Positions 7,501 to 14,285 of a stretch of 27,975 bases of DNA are shown one piece after another. The number at the start of each line of letters is the position of its first letter. Within the stretch, counting starts at the first letter, position 1. The notes below the pieces were generated by a model. That model ran no database searches. It was not told where the DNA came from and was given only the letters and a program-made list of their open reading frames with translations. This DNA is from an uncultured Oscillospiraceae bacterium (GTDB taxonomy: Bacteria > Bacillota > Clostridia > Oscillospirales > Acutalibacteraceae): contig UQRS01000022.1 in NCBI GenBank assembly GCA_900543525.1, positions 1-27,975 of the forward strand, in the 5' to 3' direction. The position numbers and the translations under genes were made by a program.

Positions 7501-9294
7501 GACTACCTGCGTATATGTAGAATTGCCGTTCGTGCGGGTAAGCTCGACCGCCACACGGGCAGGACCTTTCTCCAAAACCTTGATGCCCGCGTTGGAGACA
7601 TAATCGTCCCCGAGCTGGGTGGAATAATCCTCAAAATTCAGCTCCCACGCAGCCCAGTAGATGTAGCTTTCATCAAACAGAGAGAGCCGGATGGGATCGC
7701 TGAGAATCTCCTGATTCAGCTCCTTGTCGGTGATGCTGGCGATATCGCCGTTTTCGTCAATATACACCTTGTATTTGTCGTTGGAAAGCTCGGGTCCGCG
7801 AACGCTCAGCCCGGTCTTGACCTGCGACGGAATGCTGGAGGGCAGCACCGAGTAGGTGCGGTATCCCATCGAGCCGACCGTGGCGATAAAGACAATCTCG
7901 TACTCATTTGCGACGCGGCTGTTGACCTGCGCGGCTACCTCGTTGCCCTCATCGTCGAAAACGCGAACATACGGCAGCGTCGAATCCAGCGTCAGCGTGC
8001 ACTCGACCGCGTCGGTGCGCTCGGCGGCCAGCGGGTTACTGACAACCACCGGAACTGCCTCCGCCTTCGACGGACGGGTATCCATTGAGGCCGCGACGCC
8101 GCCGACACCGCTTGTATACTCGGCCGCTGCCTGCTTGATGGCGACCATATAGTCGTTGTAGCTGCGGGCGTAGGTCGTGGCGTTCGAGGTGCCGGTGATG
8201 TCGTCATGGAACTGGTGCGCTACCACGCGGGTCCAGATCTCCTCAAACTTTTCGGTGGGATACTCGGTCGCGCCGAGATAGCTCGAAGCGACGTTGGCGC
8301 GCTCGGCCGCGTCGGCAATCAGCTCGGCACGGCGGTTCCAGCGCTTGGACAGCGCGCGGGAGGTGTAGCAGCCGGCGCCATGCTTTTTCATGACCATCTC
8401 ACCGTCATAGCTGGGCAGCGCGTCCAGCTTGGCGGAATCGGCCGCAATCTCCTTAAACAGATCGTCGGTGGAGGCAAAGCGCACCTTGATGCTGTTGGTA
8501 TCGTTGGCCGCAATCTCCTTCGAGACGGCGCGGACGGTCGCCTCATACACGCCGCCGCCGCGGTCGCCGCCGAAGCCGGTCAGCATGGCCGCGCGGCCGA
8601 TCGGAGAGCGGTTCAGCTTGTTGTTTGCATCTCCGTCTCCGCGCACGCCGGAGTTGTAGCTGTTGGTGTAATTGTTATAGTTGATATTGGCAACCACATA
8701 GCTGCCGTCCACGCCAACCCATTTGCCGATGTCAAAAGGCAGCTTCCCGCCCGGGAAGCTGTTGCCCCAGGACAGCTTCTGGGTAGAGAAGCCGATCAGG
8801 TTGGAGTGCGCGGCGATGGACGGCAGCGCGTATCCAAAGCCGAAGCAGTCGGGCAGATAGATGTCCCGGCTTGTCACGCCGAACTTATCCTTCCAGTAGC
8901 TGTTTCCGTAAAGAATGTTGCGGAAGAGCGCCTCCGGCGAAGGGGTGTTGACGTCCCCGTTCTCCAGCGCGGAGCCGGCGACATTCCACTGTCCCCGCTC
9001 GATATATCCGCCAAGCTTTTCAAACAGCTCGGGATAATACTCCTCCAGAAGCTGGTAGCGGTAAGCCCCTTCAAAGTTAAACTGAAAATCCGGGTAGTTG
9101 TCCGCCAACTCAAAATTTTCGATAAATGTTTTGGGGATGTAATCGGAAATCGTCGTTTCCAGATCCCAGCTCCACACGGTGTCCAGATGGGCTGTCGTTA
9201 CAACGTCGATTGTCCCCTCTGCCGCGGCGGCTGAGCCGAACAGAGATAATACCAGCGCGCCGGCCAGTGCCAAGGCAACCACCTTCCTCTTCAT
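4540..9294 (-). CDS. Secreted multidomain GH38 alpha-mannosidase with dockerin
   Basis: A 1584-residue secreted glycosidase. Residues 1-25 form a signal peptide (positively charged start, hydrophobic core, SAAAA cleavage region). The GH38 catalytic domain follows: HLDTVW with metal ligands His36 and Asp38, LPDCFGFG with predicted nucleophile Asp149, and HQFHDDITGT with ligand His363. Zinc-dependent, retaining hydrolysis of alpha-mannosides, such as yeast mannan or host N-glycans, is the family reaction. The GH38 C-terminal beta domains run to about 1070, then come a jelly-roll module (about 1071-1245), a helical segment (to about 1318), a CBM6-like module (about 1319-1454), a FIVAR helical repeat (about 1455-1520) and a type I dockerin (1521-1584; DVDGDGKVTVSD and a less perfect second loop). 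ATG 9294 is chosen because the signal peptide starts there. It is divergent from an AraC regulator gene, its likely activator. No cohesin protein is in the window. Confidence 0.93.
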   Translation of the reverse strand: MKRKVVALALAGALVLSLFGSAAAAEGTIDVVTTAHLDTVWSWDLETTISDYIPKTFIENFELADNYPDFQFNFEGAYRYQLLEEYYPELFEKLGGYIERGQWNVAGSALENGDVNTPSPEALFRNILYGNSYWKDKFGVTSRDIYLPDCFGFGYALPSIAAHSNLIGFSTQKLSWGNSFPGGKLPFDIGKWVGVDGSYVVANINYNNYTNSYNSGVRGDGDANNKLNRSPIGRAAMLTGFGGDRGGGVYEATVRAVSKEIAANDTNSIKVRFASTDDLFKEIAADSAKLDALPSYDGEMVMKKHGAGCYTSRALSKRWNRRAELIADAAERANVASSYLGATEYPTEKFEEIWTRVVAHQFHDDITGTSNATTYARSYNDYMVAIKQAAAEYTSGVGGVAASMDTRPSKAEAVPVVVSNPLAAERTDAVECTLTLDSTLPYVRVFDDEGNEVAAQVNSRVANEYEIVFIATVGSMGYRTYSVLPSSIPSQVKTGLSVRGPELSNDKYKVYIDENGDIASITDKELNQEILSDPIRLSLFDESYIYWAAWELNFEDYSTQLGDDYVSNAGIKVLEKGPARVAVELTRTNGNSTYTQVVSLTAGGQVVRVDNAVDWEEKGKLLKAEFNLAASNPTATYDLGLGAIERSNNNDDKAEVPVQKWADITDKNGSFGVSVLNDCKYGMDKYDDNTIRLTLLHTPQNDYSHDSDQYGYDGECGAAGQNVQDMGLNEFAFGVYSHEGGFSGSDVQIEAEAFNQPMNAFAVTAHEGVLGGSYSFGSLSNDRVLVRALKGAEASDEIVIRVNEGSGEAQTGVELTLGSGIEQVREIYASEESVENSTATVRDGKLVFDIGAYGVKSFALTLKDAPTGLAGAKKSTAVELPYNIDAYSSNANRADGGINLIGDCYPTELIGARETVAGITYQMGDMTDGAKNAVKAAGQTIKLPAGYTTLHLLAASAGGDKEATFLVDGKAAELEIGDYAENIGAGDIRSLGITGYVKEQVPAIVATHRHTFGADNVAAITYMFSYTIDITGAAEITLPNDSDIILFAATAADEENSRISAVSRLHDERERTAETRTALTFDFEGEDSALSINNSTSNITSVDNAKAEISTEQAYSGRSSLKFSGSDTSTEKSYAYLDLSRESFTVIPGTVLTYKFYAGNELGRYAAVDLRMTWGDPLRDRKSAVDAEGLLVHPNIGHGKVGEWVTVTIDLYAYAPGSVLDAVMIAYDHPGDTGNFTAYIDDLYIGVPEDYFEQVQRQAAAIDRSLYSEESLGELDAAYSFAKTVSADASANCNDISTAASRLGKAIRNLIEKRSAYKDIFAPDYNKKRTSSVKIDKENGVAKNLGGISDESWVIYKGIQFGDKGADKVTLNYSGWNTGEAPKAEIRLGDQHGELLGTVTLPQTSTQQGSADWSIYTTASANLNRVLTGEQDIAIVFLSEKGGNVCNLKSLVFGEADTRAALEALVKRAQEADLTGLPTEKTQALESAITSAQAVLADAAASEEKLSSAFDALLAALNALSDTVKPGDVDGDGKVTVSDVVLLRKLIVAGSWTDREFAAGNLDDSDQNLTVSDVVALRALIVKG

Positions 9295-9460
9295 AAATCG
9301 CGTCACATCACTTTCGCAATTATAAAATATTACAAATTTGTCTGCCCCCTCGCCAAAGCGCTCCACCTGTCCGGTCGGTGTGTTCTGCTGCACCGTCCGC
9401 AAAAAGCGGCTTATACAGCGGCTGTCCCGGCCATTTGTATGAAGCATTTTGCCGAAAAGA

Positions 9461-9489
9461 TTGACATTTCTGCCTGTTTATTGTATCAT
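9461..9489 (+). promoter_or_regulatory. Sigma-A-type promoter upstream of AraC regulator
   Basis: TTGACA (9461-9466), a 17-bp spacer and TATCAT (9484-9489) lie in the 285-nt region between the divergent mannosidase and regulator genes. Confidence 0.65.
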
Positions 9490-9520
9490 ATGACCAAAGG
9501 CTTTGTCTATGACATTTTTA

Positions 9521-9529
9521 TGCTATAAT
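9521..9529 (+). promoter_or_regulatory. Extended -10 promoter candidate for AraC regulator
   Basis: TGCTATAAT is an ideal extended -10 element about 50 nt before the AraC start; no good -35 sits at the right distance, as is usual for extended -10 promoters. It may be a second start site beside the one at 9461. Confidence 0.5.
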
Positions 9530-9579
9530 TGTACATTTTTGCTTTTATGCAGTTCAAAACGCGAAAGAGTGGGCGGAGA

Positions 9580-10470
9580 ATGGAAAAGTATTTTATAGAG
9601 CCGACGTTTACAAAAGACGGGATTCCCACCTCCTTCGACACCGAGACGCAAAGCTATAACGGTCGGGTCATCACCGCGCACGCCCACATACATGATAAGA
9701 TCGAAATCCTCTATTGCCTGGAGGGGGCGCTGGTCGCCTTTCTCAACGGGGAGGAGCACCACATCTCCGCCGGGGATATGGCGGTCATCAACTCCAACGA
9801 AATTCATCAAATCATCGGGGACACCGACGAGGTGAACCGCTACCTGGTTTTCAAGATTGAGCCGGAGATGCTCTCGACCTCCTCTCAGGCGGTGTTTGAG
9901 ATGAAATACATCCTCCCCTTCACCATAAGCAGCGCCGATTATCCGCAGATTATCCGGAAGCAGATTCTCGACGCCACCGAGCTGCCCGATATTTTCCGCT
10001 TGGTGGATGAGGAGAACCGGCAAAAAGCCTATGGCTACGAGCTGGCCATTCACGGCTGTGCCTGCCGCATATTTCTCTGGATTCTGCGGTACTGGCACTC
10101 TCTGGGGCTGGAGATCAGCGACGACGCCATCCCTGCCAACCACATCGACATGCTGAAGCGCGCCTTCTCCTATGTAGACACGCATTATATGGAGAATATT
10201 TCGGCCTCCAGCACGGCCGAGCGCTGCAACGTCAGCTACAGCTATTTTTCAAGGATGTTCAAGAAAAACATGGGCAGAAGCTTTACCGATTATCTCAACC
10301 AGTACCGGATTACCAAGGCCGAGCGGCTGCTGATCTCCACCGAGAAAAGCGTGACCGAAATCGCGCTGGAAACCGGATTTTCCGACGCGGGGTATTTTAT
10401 CAAGGTATTCAAAAAGCAAAAGGGGCTGTCCCCCCGCAAATTCAAGAAGATTTATACCCAAACCGCCTGA
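9580..10470 (+). CDS. AraC-family transcriptional regulator of the glycosidase cluster
   Basis: A 296-residue cytoplasmic regulator. Its N-terminal cupin sensor contains HAHIHDKIEILYCLEG and GDMAVINSNEIHQI. Its C-terminal AraC DNA-binding domain has two helix-turn-helix motifs: ISASSTAERCNVSYSYFSRM and SVTEIALETGFSDAGYFIKV, ending KGLSPRKFKK. ATG 9580 is preferred because purine-rich GGCGGAGA precedes it and the family N-terminus fits; the frame is open to 9529 without a ribosome site. It is divergent from the GH38 gene and 110 nt upstream of a GH78-type gene in the same orientation with no terminator between them, so it probably forms an operon with the rhamnosidase and controls both. The inducing sugar is not visible. 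Confidence 0.9.
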   Translation: MEKYFIEPTFTKDGIPTSFDTETQSYNGRVITAHAHIHDKIEILYCLEGALVAFLNGEEHHISAGDMAVINSNEIHQIIGDTDEVNRYLVFKIEPEMLSTSSQAVFEMKYILPFTISSADYPQIIRKQILDATELPDIFRLVDEENRQKAYGYELAIHGCACRIFLWILRYWHSLGLEISDDAIPANHIDMLKRAFSYVDTHYMENISASSTAERCNVSYSYFSRMFKKNMGRSFTDYLNQYRITKAERLLISTEKSVTEIALETGFSDAGYFIKVFKKQKGLSPRKFKKIYTQTA

Positions 10471-10580
10471 GCCGCACGCACCACCGAAGGGACAGCGATT
10501 TTTTGTGACTTTGCGCAGAACACGTCTATAAGAGTCAGCTGCCCGCACAATGACGGCAGCCATGAACAGGAGGGTACGAT

Positions 10581-12596
10581 ATGCCCCAACAAAGCAGAGC
10601 TTTTTGCGGAGAATGGATTACCCTCCCTTTGGCGGCGGAGCTTCGCCCGGTCGAGGTTTTTCACCGCCAGCTCTCGCCGATGCCCATTGATCGGAGGCTG
10701 CCGGAAAACCTGCATATTCTCTTCCGGAAAAGCTTTTCTCTCCAAAATACCGCGGAGAAAATCCATATTCACATTACGGCCGACGACTATTACAAACTGT
10801 ATATAAACGGCCGGTTTGTCTCTCAGGGGCCGGCACCCGGTTTTCCCTTTCACTATTACTACAACACGCTGGACATTACAGATTTTGTCCACGCGGGAGA
10901 AAACACGCTGGCCATTCACACCTATTATCAGGGGTTGATCAACCGCGTCTGGGTCAGCGGCGACGACCGCCACGGTCTGCTGTTCGATCTTGTCCAGGGG
11001 GAGCGGGTGCTGGCCTGCAGCGACCAATCGGTCAAATGCCGGCTGCATGACGGCTTTATGCAGATTGCCCCCTGCGGGTATGATACCCAGTTTCTTGAGC
11101 GGTACGACAGCAGAGCCGACTGCGTAGGGTTCGAGCGGGTCGGCTTTGACGACTCCGGGTGGGAGGCTGCCGCCCTCCGCCGTTATGCGGACTATCGGTT
11201 TTTTCCACAGCCAACGGCACAGCTTACGTCGGAACAGTTGAGGCCGGTTCGGCTGATCCGAGGGGAGAAAAGCTGTTTTGCGGATTTCGGAAGTATCTAC
11301 GTCGGCTATCTTACCCTCACGGCACAAGGGTACCCGGGGCAAAAGGTAAACATATACTGCGGGCAGGAACTGACCGAAGACGGCCGGGTGCGATATGAAA
11401 TGCGCGCCTCCACCCGATATGCGGAGGAGTGGATTCTGTCCGGCGGACAGGATTCGCTCGACTGGTTTGACTACAAATCCTTCCGGTATGTACAGATAGA
11501 AAGCGACGCGCCGCTGGAAATTGACGGCATCGGTCTGACCGCCCGGCACTACCCCTTTACAAACACAAGAACCTGCCAATACAGCGAGCCCGCGCTCCGG
11601 CAGGTTTGGGATTTGTGTGTACGCTCGCTGCACTACGGCGTGCAGGAGGTCATTCAGGACTGCATGGAACGGGAAAAAGGGCAATATCTCGGAGACGGGG
11701 CGCTGACCTCCGCCGCGCTGACCGTCCTGACGGGGGATGCCTCCATTATGGAAAAGCTGATCGACGAAGCGCTGCGCACCTCTTTTATTGATGAGGGATT
11801 GATGATCTGCTCTCCCTGCTCCTTTATGCAGGAGATTGCGGAGTATCCGCTGATGCTGCCGCACTTGTTGGCTGCACACCGCCGGCTGACGGGAGATACT
11901 GCCTTTCTGCGGGAGAGATACCATGCACTGACCCAAATGCTGGATAGCTATGCCGGCCGTTACGCCGCCGAAAACGGTTTGATCGGCAATTTGGACAAAT
12001 GGTGCGTCGTTGATTGGCCGGCCGAGGCACGGGACGATTACGATTTTGATCTGGTGACCGACGGGGTAGCGCCCGGCGTACACAATGTCATCAACGCCTA
12101 CTACATCGGCGCGATCAAAATGATGAACAAATTGGCCGATATTTTACAGCTTCCCCCTTATCGGGAGACCGCTTCGCTGGAGCGGGCGTTTTGCGAAGCT
12201 TTCTACGATCCGGCGCGGCACCTCTTTCGGGACACGCCGGAATCTTCCCACATCAGCTTGCCGGGCAACGCCTTTGCACTGCTGTTCGGGCTCTATCCAA
12301 CGGACGAGGCGGCGGCATGCATCGTCGACCTGATCGCACGGACAAAGCCCGACCGTGTCGCCTTTTTTACCACTTTCGCCTGTCTGGCCGGCCTGACCCG
12401 TCTGGGGCAGGAGGAGGCCTGCAAGGCCCTGCTGTCGGATGAAGGACGGTGGCTTCGCATGATCCGCGAAGGTGCCACGGTCACCTTTGAGGCCTGGGGA
12501 AAGGATGCCAAGTGGAACACCTCCCTATTCCACCTCTGCTACAGCTATGCAGTGCTGTTCCTGACCGACTGGGGGATGGAGGACTGCTTTGTTTGA
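10581..12596 (+). CDS. Cytoplasmic GH78-type alpha-L-rhamnosidase
   Basis: A 671-residue enzyme with no signal peptide, so probably intracellular. The N-terminal beta-sandwich has the GH78 N-domain pattern (ADDYYKLYINGRFVSQGPAP, YNTLDITDFVHAGENTLAIH). The alpha/alpha-barrel domain carries DCMEREKGQYLGD, whose Asp, Glu and Asp spacing fits the catalytic loop of GH78, and TFEAWGKDAKWNTS near the end, the place of the second catalytic Glu. GH78 enzymes invert alpha-L-rhamnosyl bonds; related GH78-like proteins can act on other deoxysugars, so the exact substrate is uncertain. The start is set by AGGAGG 8 nt before ATG 10581. It follows an AraC gene and is likely co-transcribed with it. Imported oligosaccharides would be the substrate, but no transporter is in the window. 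Confidence 0.85.
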   Translation: MPQQSRAFCGEWITLPLAAELRPVEVFHRQLSPMPIDRRLPENLHILFRKSFSLQNTAEKIHIHITADDYYKLYINGRFVSQGPAPGFPFHYYYNTLDITDFVHAGENTLAIHTYYQGLINRVWVSGDDRHGLLFDLVQGERVLACSDQSVKCRLHDGFMQIAPCGYDTQFLERYDSRADCVGFERVGFDDSGWEAAALRRYADYRFFPQPTAQLTSEQLRPVRLIRGEKSCFADFGSIYVGYLTLTAQGYPGQKVNIYCGQELTEDGRVRYEMRASTRYAEEWILSGGQDSLDWFDYKSFRYVQIESDAPLEIDGIGLTARHYPFTNTRTCQYSEPALRQVWDLCVRSLHYGVQEVIQDCMEREKGQYLGDGALTSAALTVLTGDASIMEKLIDEALRTSFIDEGLMICSPCSFMQEIAEYPLMLPHLLAAHRRLTGDTAFLRERYHALTQMLDSYAGRYAAENGLIGNLDKWCVVDWPAEARDDYDFDLVTDGVAPGVHNVINAYYIGAIKMMNKLADILQLPPYRETASLERAFCEAFYDPARHLFRDTPESSHISLPGNAFALLFGLYPTDEAAACIVDLIARTKPDRVAFFTTFACLAGLTRLGQEEACKALLSDEGRWLRMIREGATVTFEAWGKDAKWNTSLFHLCYSYAVLFLTDWGMEDCFV

Positions 12597-12654
12597 AGAT
12601 TTGAGGGGATATTTCCGTATTTCACCCTCGAACGCCCCTTCTTTTCACGGTACA

Positions 12655-12712
12655 AAAAACCAACCGCAATGCCCCCAGCTGCCGGAAAAGGTGGCCGGGG
12701 GCATTGCGGTTG
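12655..12712 (-). terminator. Terminator after the Rrf2-family gene
   Basis: A perfect 16-bp stem (CAACCGCAATGCCCCC at 12661-12676 with 12697-12712) plus a partly paired inner loop is followed, on the minus strand, by TTTTTT (12660-12655). On the plus strand no T tract follows, so its main role is for the minus-strand regulator gene. Confidence 0.85.
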
Positions 12713-12759
12713 ACCCCAAAAATCAGGAGGCGTTTTTTGTGCGTCGGACAAAAGCTTTT

Positions 12760-13197
12760 TCAAATGCTGTAATCGTTTCCGGCAAGCGAGATGGCGTGAT
12801 TGGCCAGCTCCTGCAAGGTCACATCGTCCACATAGTCGGTGATTGCGCGGTAAAACCCCTCCCAAAACTGAAGGGTCGCACAGGCATCGCTGCGCACGCA
12901 CTGGTTCGGGGTGTCCCGCAGACAGGCGACCGGCGCCAGCGTTCCCTCCGCCGCGCGAAGGATGTCGCCGGCCGTATAGCTTTCAGCCGGCCGGGCCAGG
13001 CGGTAGCCGCCGTTGTTTCCCCGCAGGCTATGCAGAAAGCCTGCCTTGTTCAAAAGAGAAACCACCTGCTCCAGATACTTAACCGATATATCCTGACGGG
13101 CGGAAATATCCTTGAGCGCGATATATTCTCCCCCCGAATGGACGGCAATATCAATCATAACCCGCAAGGCGTAACGCCCCTTTGTGGAAATCATCAT
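12760..13197 (-). CDS. Rrf2-family regulator, IscR-like with three cysteines
   Basis: A 145-residue cytoplasmic DNA-binding protein. Residues 1-60 form the Rrf2 winged helix (MMISTKGRYALRVMIDIAVH, LKDISARQDISVKYLEQVVS, GNNGGYRLARP). Cys92, Cys100 and Cys106 lie in the place of the three [2Fe-2S]-ligand cysteines of Escherichia coli IscR (92, 98, 104), so iron-sulfur sensing is likely, though spacing between the first two is longer. ATG 13197 has AAAGGAG 8 nt upstream. In many Clostridia such a gene precedes cysteine desulfurase and scaffold genes; none is present here, and the gene stands alone with its own promoter and terminator. CymR-like control of cysteine metabolism is an alternative but the cysteines favour IscR. 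Confidence 0.9.
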   Translation of the reverse strand: MMISTKGRYALRVMIDIAVHSGGEYIALKDISARQDISVKYLEQVVSLLNKAGFLHSLRGNNGGYRLARPAESYTAGDILRAAEGTLAPVACLRDTPNQCVRSDACATLQFWEGFYRAITDYVDDVTLQELANHAISLAGNDYSI

Positions 13198-13232
13198 ACA
13201 AAAAGGCTCCTTTCCATAAAAGCTCGCACTCT

Positions 13233-13262
13233 ATTTTACTATAGGAATAATAGGAAAGTCAA
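13233..13262 (-). promoter_or_regulatory. Promoter of the Rrf2-family gene with repeat in spacer
   Basis: On the minus strand TTGACT (13262-13257), an 18-bp spacer and TAAAAT (13238-13233) precede the regulator. The spacer holds a direct repeat seen on the plus strand as TAGGAA-TAA-TAGGAA, a candidate site for autoregulation. Confidence 0.6.
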
Positions 13263-13266
13263 GTAA

Positions 13267-13332
13267 AATGGCGGAAATTTTTCCGTCATTTTCCCATCGC
13301 TCTGCTATGGAGGAATTGCGCCTCCGGCAGAG
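13267..13332. other. Two adjacent hairpins upstream of the Rrf2 promoter
   Basis: AATGGCGGAAA (13267-13277) pairs with 13280-13290 with one G-T wobble. A second hairpin follows: CTCTGC and GGAGG (13300-13313) pair with CCTCC and GCAGAG (13321-13332), then TGGAGGTTTTT. They may be terminators or operator-like sites; no plus-strand gene reads into them. Confidence 0.45.
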
Positions 13333-13385
13333 TGGAGGTTTTTGGAAGGCCCTCTCCCCTCCCTGCCCGTCAATCGGAGGGAGAG

Positions 13386-13436
13386 AAAAAAGCCAAAGCC
13401 TCCTCCACGGCGCTTTTGCCGCGAAAGAGGCTTTGG
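13386..13436 (-). terminator. Terminator after the phage-like membrane gene pair
   Basis: A 10-bp stem (CCAAAGCCTC at 13393-13402 with 13427-13436) and an inner GC-rich hairpin are followed on the minus strand by CTTTTTT. It begins 3 nt after the stop of the minus-strand gene. Confidence 0.8.
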
Positions 13437-13438
13437 GT

Positions 13439-13735
13439 TCATGCCGATCTCTGATTGATGCGGCTGATCAGGTCGTTGATGTAATTGGCGCCCCGGCTGG
13501 CGAAAATCCCGGTCAGCAGCTTTCCTACAAAGCCGCTCTGGAACGAGACGCCGACGGCCGAGAACAGATCCGCGCCCGCGATAAAGCAAAGCAGGATCGA
13601 GGTTGCCAGTGCCGAAATTCTGGCCACCAGCTTTTTATACTCCTTCTGGATCACATAGCCGTATATGCACCGGATGGCGTCGACAACCGCCTCCACCGTG
13701 ACCGCAATGGCCAGAACAAGCGCTATGCCGTTCAA
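13439..13735 (-). CDS. Small phage-like membrane protein
   Basis: A 98-residue protein with two or three hydrophobic stretches (IALVLAIAVTVEAVVDAI at the N-terminus, ISALATSILLCFIAGADLFSAV in the middle) and the ending GKLLTGIFASRGANYINDLI. Similar GIFxSRGANYxxD proteins occur in my memory near lysis or holin genes of clostridial phages, but this is recollection, not a search. The start is TTG 13735 with GGGGTGG about 8 nt upstream, and there is no ATG in the 26-nt gap to the preceding gene. It is co-transcribed with the coiled-coil membrane protein upstream. A holin-like or membrane-anchoring role is possible; function is unproven. Confidence 0.7.
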   Translation of the reverse strand: MNGIALVLAIAVTVEAVVDAIRCIYGYVIQKEYKKLVARISALATSILLCFIAGADLFSAVGVSFQSGFVGKLLTGIFASRGANYINDLISRINQRSA

Positions 13736-13761
13736 CAGGAAACCACCCCTTTGCGAAAAAA

Positions 13762-14061
13762 TCAGTTGATGCGTACGATCTGATGCAGCGTGTCAATCCG
13801 CTTGTGCGCGGATTTGCAGCTTTCCTCCGTCCGGGTCAGCCGGATGTCAATGCTGTCCAGCTTATCCCCCAGCGCACTGACTTCGGAGAGCGTACTGCCC
13901 ACCATTTCCTTTATATGCTTAACATCGGATTTCAGTTCCGCGTCGGCAGCCGATCGCTTCTGTCCTCTGGAGACCAGAGTGGAAATCGTCACCGCAAGTG
14001 AGAGAACCATCCCGACCGCCGACAGAACTGCCACCCAATCCGAAAGAGCCAGTTTGTCCAT
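13762..14061 (-). CDS. Small membrane protein with coiled coil, phage-like
   Basis: A 99-residue protein with an N-terminal membrane segment (DWVAVLSAVGMVLSLAVTIS), a basic patch (RGQKRS) and a C-terminal heptad-rich coiled coil (KHIKEMVGSTLSEVSALGDK, then LDSIDIRLTRTEESCKSAHK). The layout resembles small accessory proteins of phage lysis or tail cassettes, with reversed order compared with XhlA. ATG 14061 is set by a strong GAGGAGGTGG; the frame extends upstream without a ribosome site. It forms a two-gene operon with the 98-residue membrane protein, 26 nt apart. No endolysin, integrase or structural gene is near, so this is either a phage remnant or a domesticated pair. Product function not recognised. 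Confidence 0.7.
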   Translation of the reverse strand: MDKLALSDWVAVLSAVGMVLSLAVTISTLVSRGQKRSAADAELKSDVKHIKEMVGSTLSEVSALGDKLDSIDIRLTRTEESCKSAHKRIDTLHQIVRIN

Positions 14062-14157
14062 TATGCCACCTCCTCTCCCCGATAAGGGCGCCAAACTCCT
14101 CCCGCTCCGGCGGGAACCGCACAGGGAAAGGCACCCTTTGTAATCCGGGGCAAAAGC

Positions 14158-14195
14158 AAAAGAAGTTGCCCCAAAAGAGGCAACTTCTTTTTTTA
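14158..14195. terminator. Terminator after the dockerin GH78 gene
   Basis: A 13-bp perfect stem (AAAAGAAGTTGCC at 14158-14170 with 14179-14191) has a CCCAAAAGA-type loop, with T runs in both directions. It follows the minus-strand glycosidase gene by 95 nt and precedes the phage-like pair, so it separates the two units. Confidence 0.8.
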
Positions 14196-14285
14196 TAGAG
14201 GATATGTAAAGCAGAGGTTTCGCACCATATTCCTTGACAAAACGCATTGCCAAAAGACTTACGGCGCCAAAACGTCGGCAGAGCT

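Noticed and set aside
4483..8088. A plus-strand open frame of about 1200 codons
   Set aside because: It is the antisense shadow of the GH38 gene; its sequence is Arg/Val/Gly-rich and unlike any family.
9191..9203. A 13-nt match to the Crp-type operator (TGTCGTTACAACG)
   Set aside because: It lies within the GH38 coding region in the codons for VVTTAHL and is not symmetric in its flanks; probably chance.
10452..12083. A minus-strand open frame of 543 codons
   Set aside because: It is antisense to the GH78-type gene at 10581 and lacks recognisable motifs.
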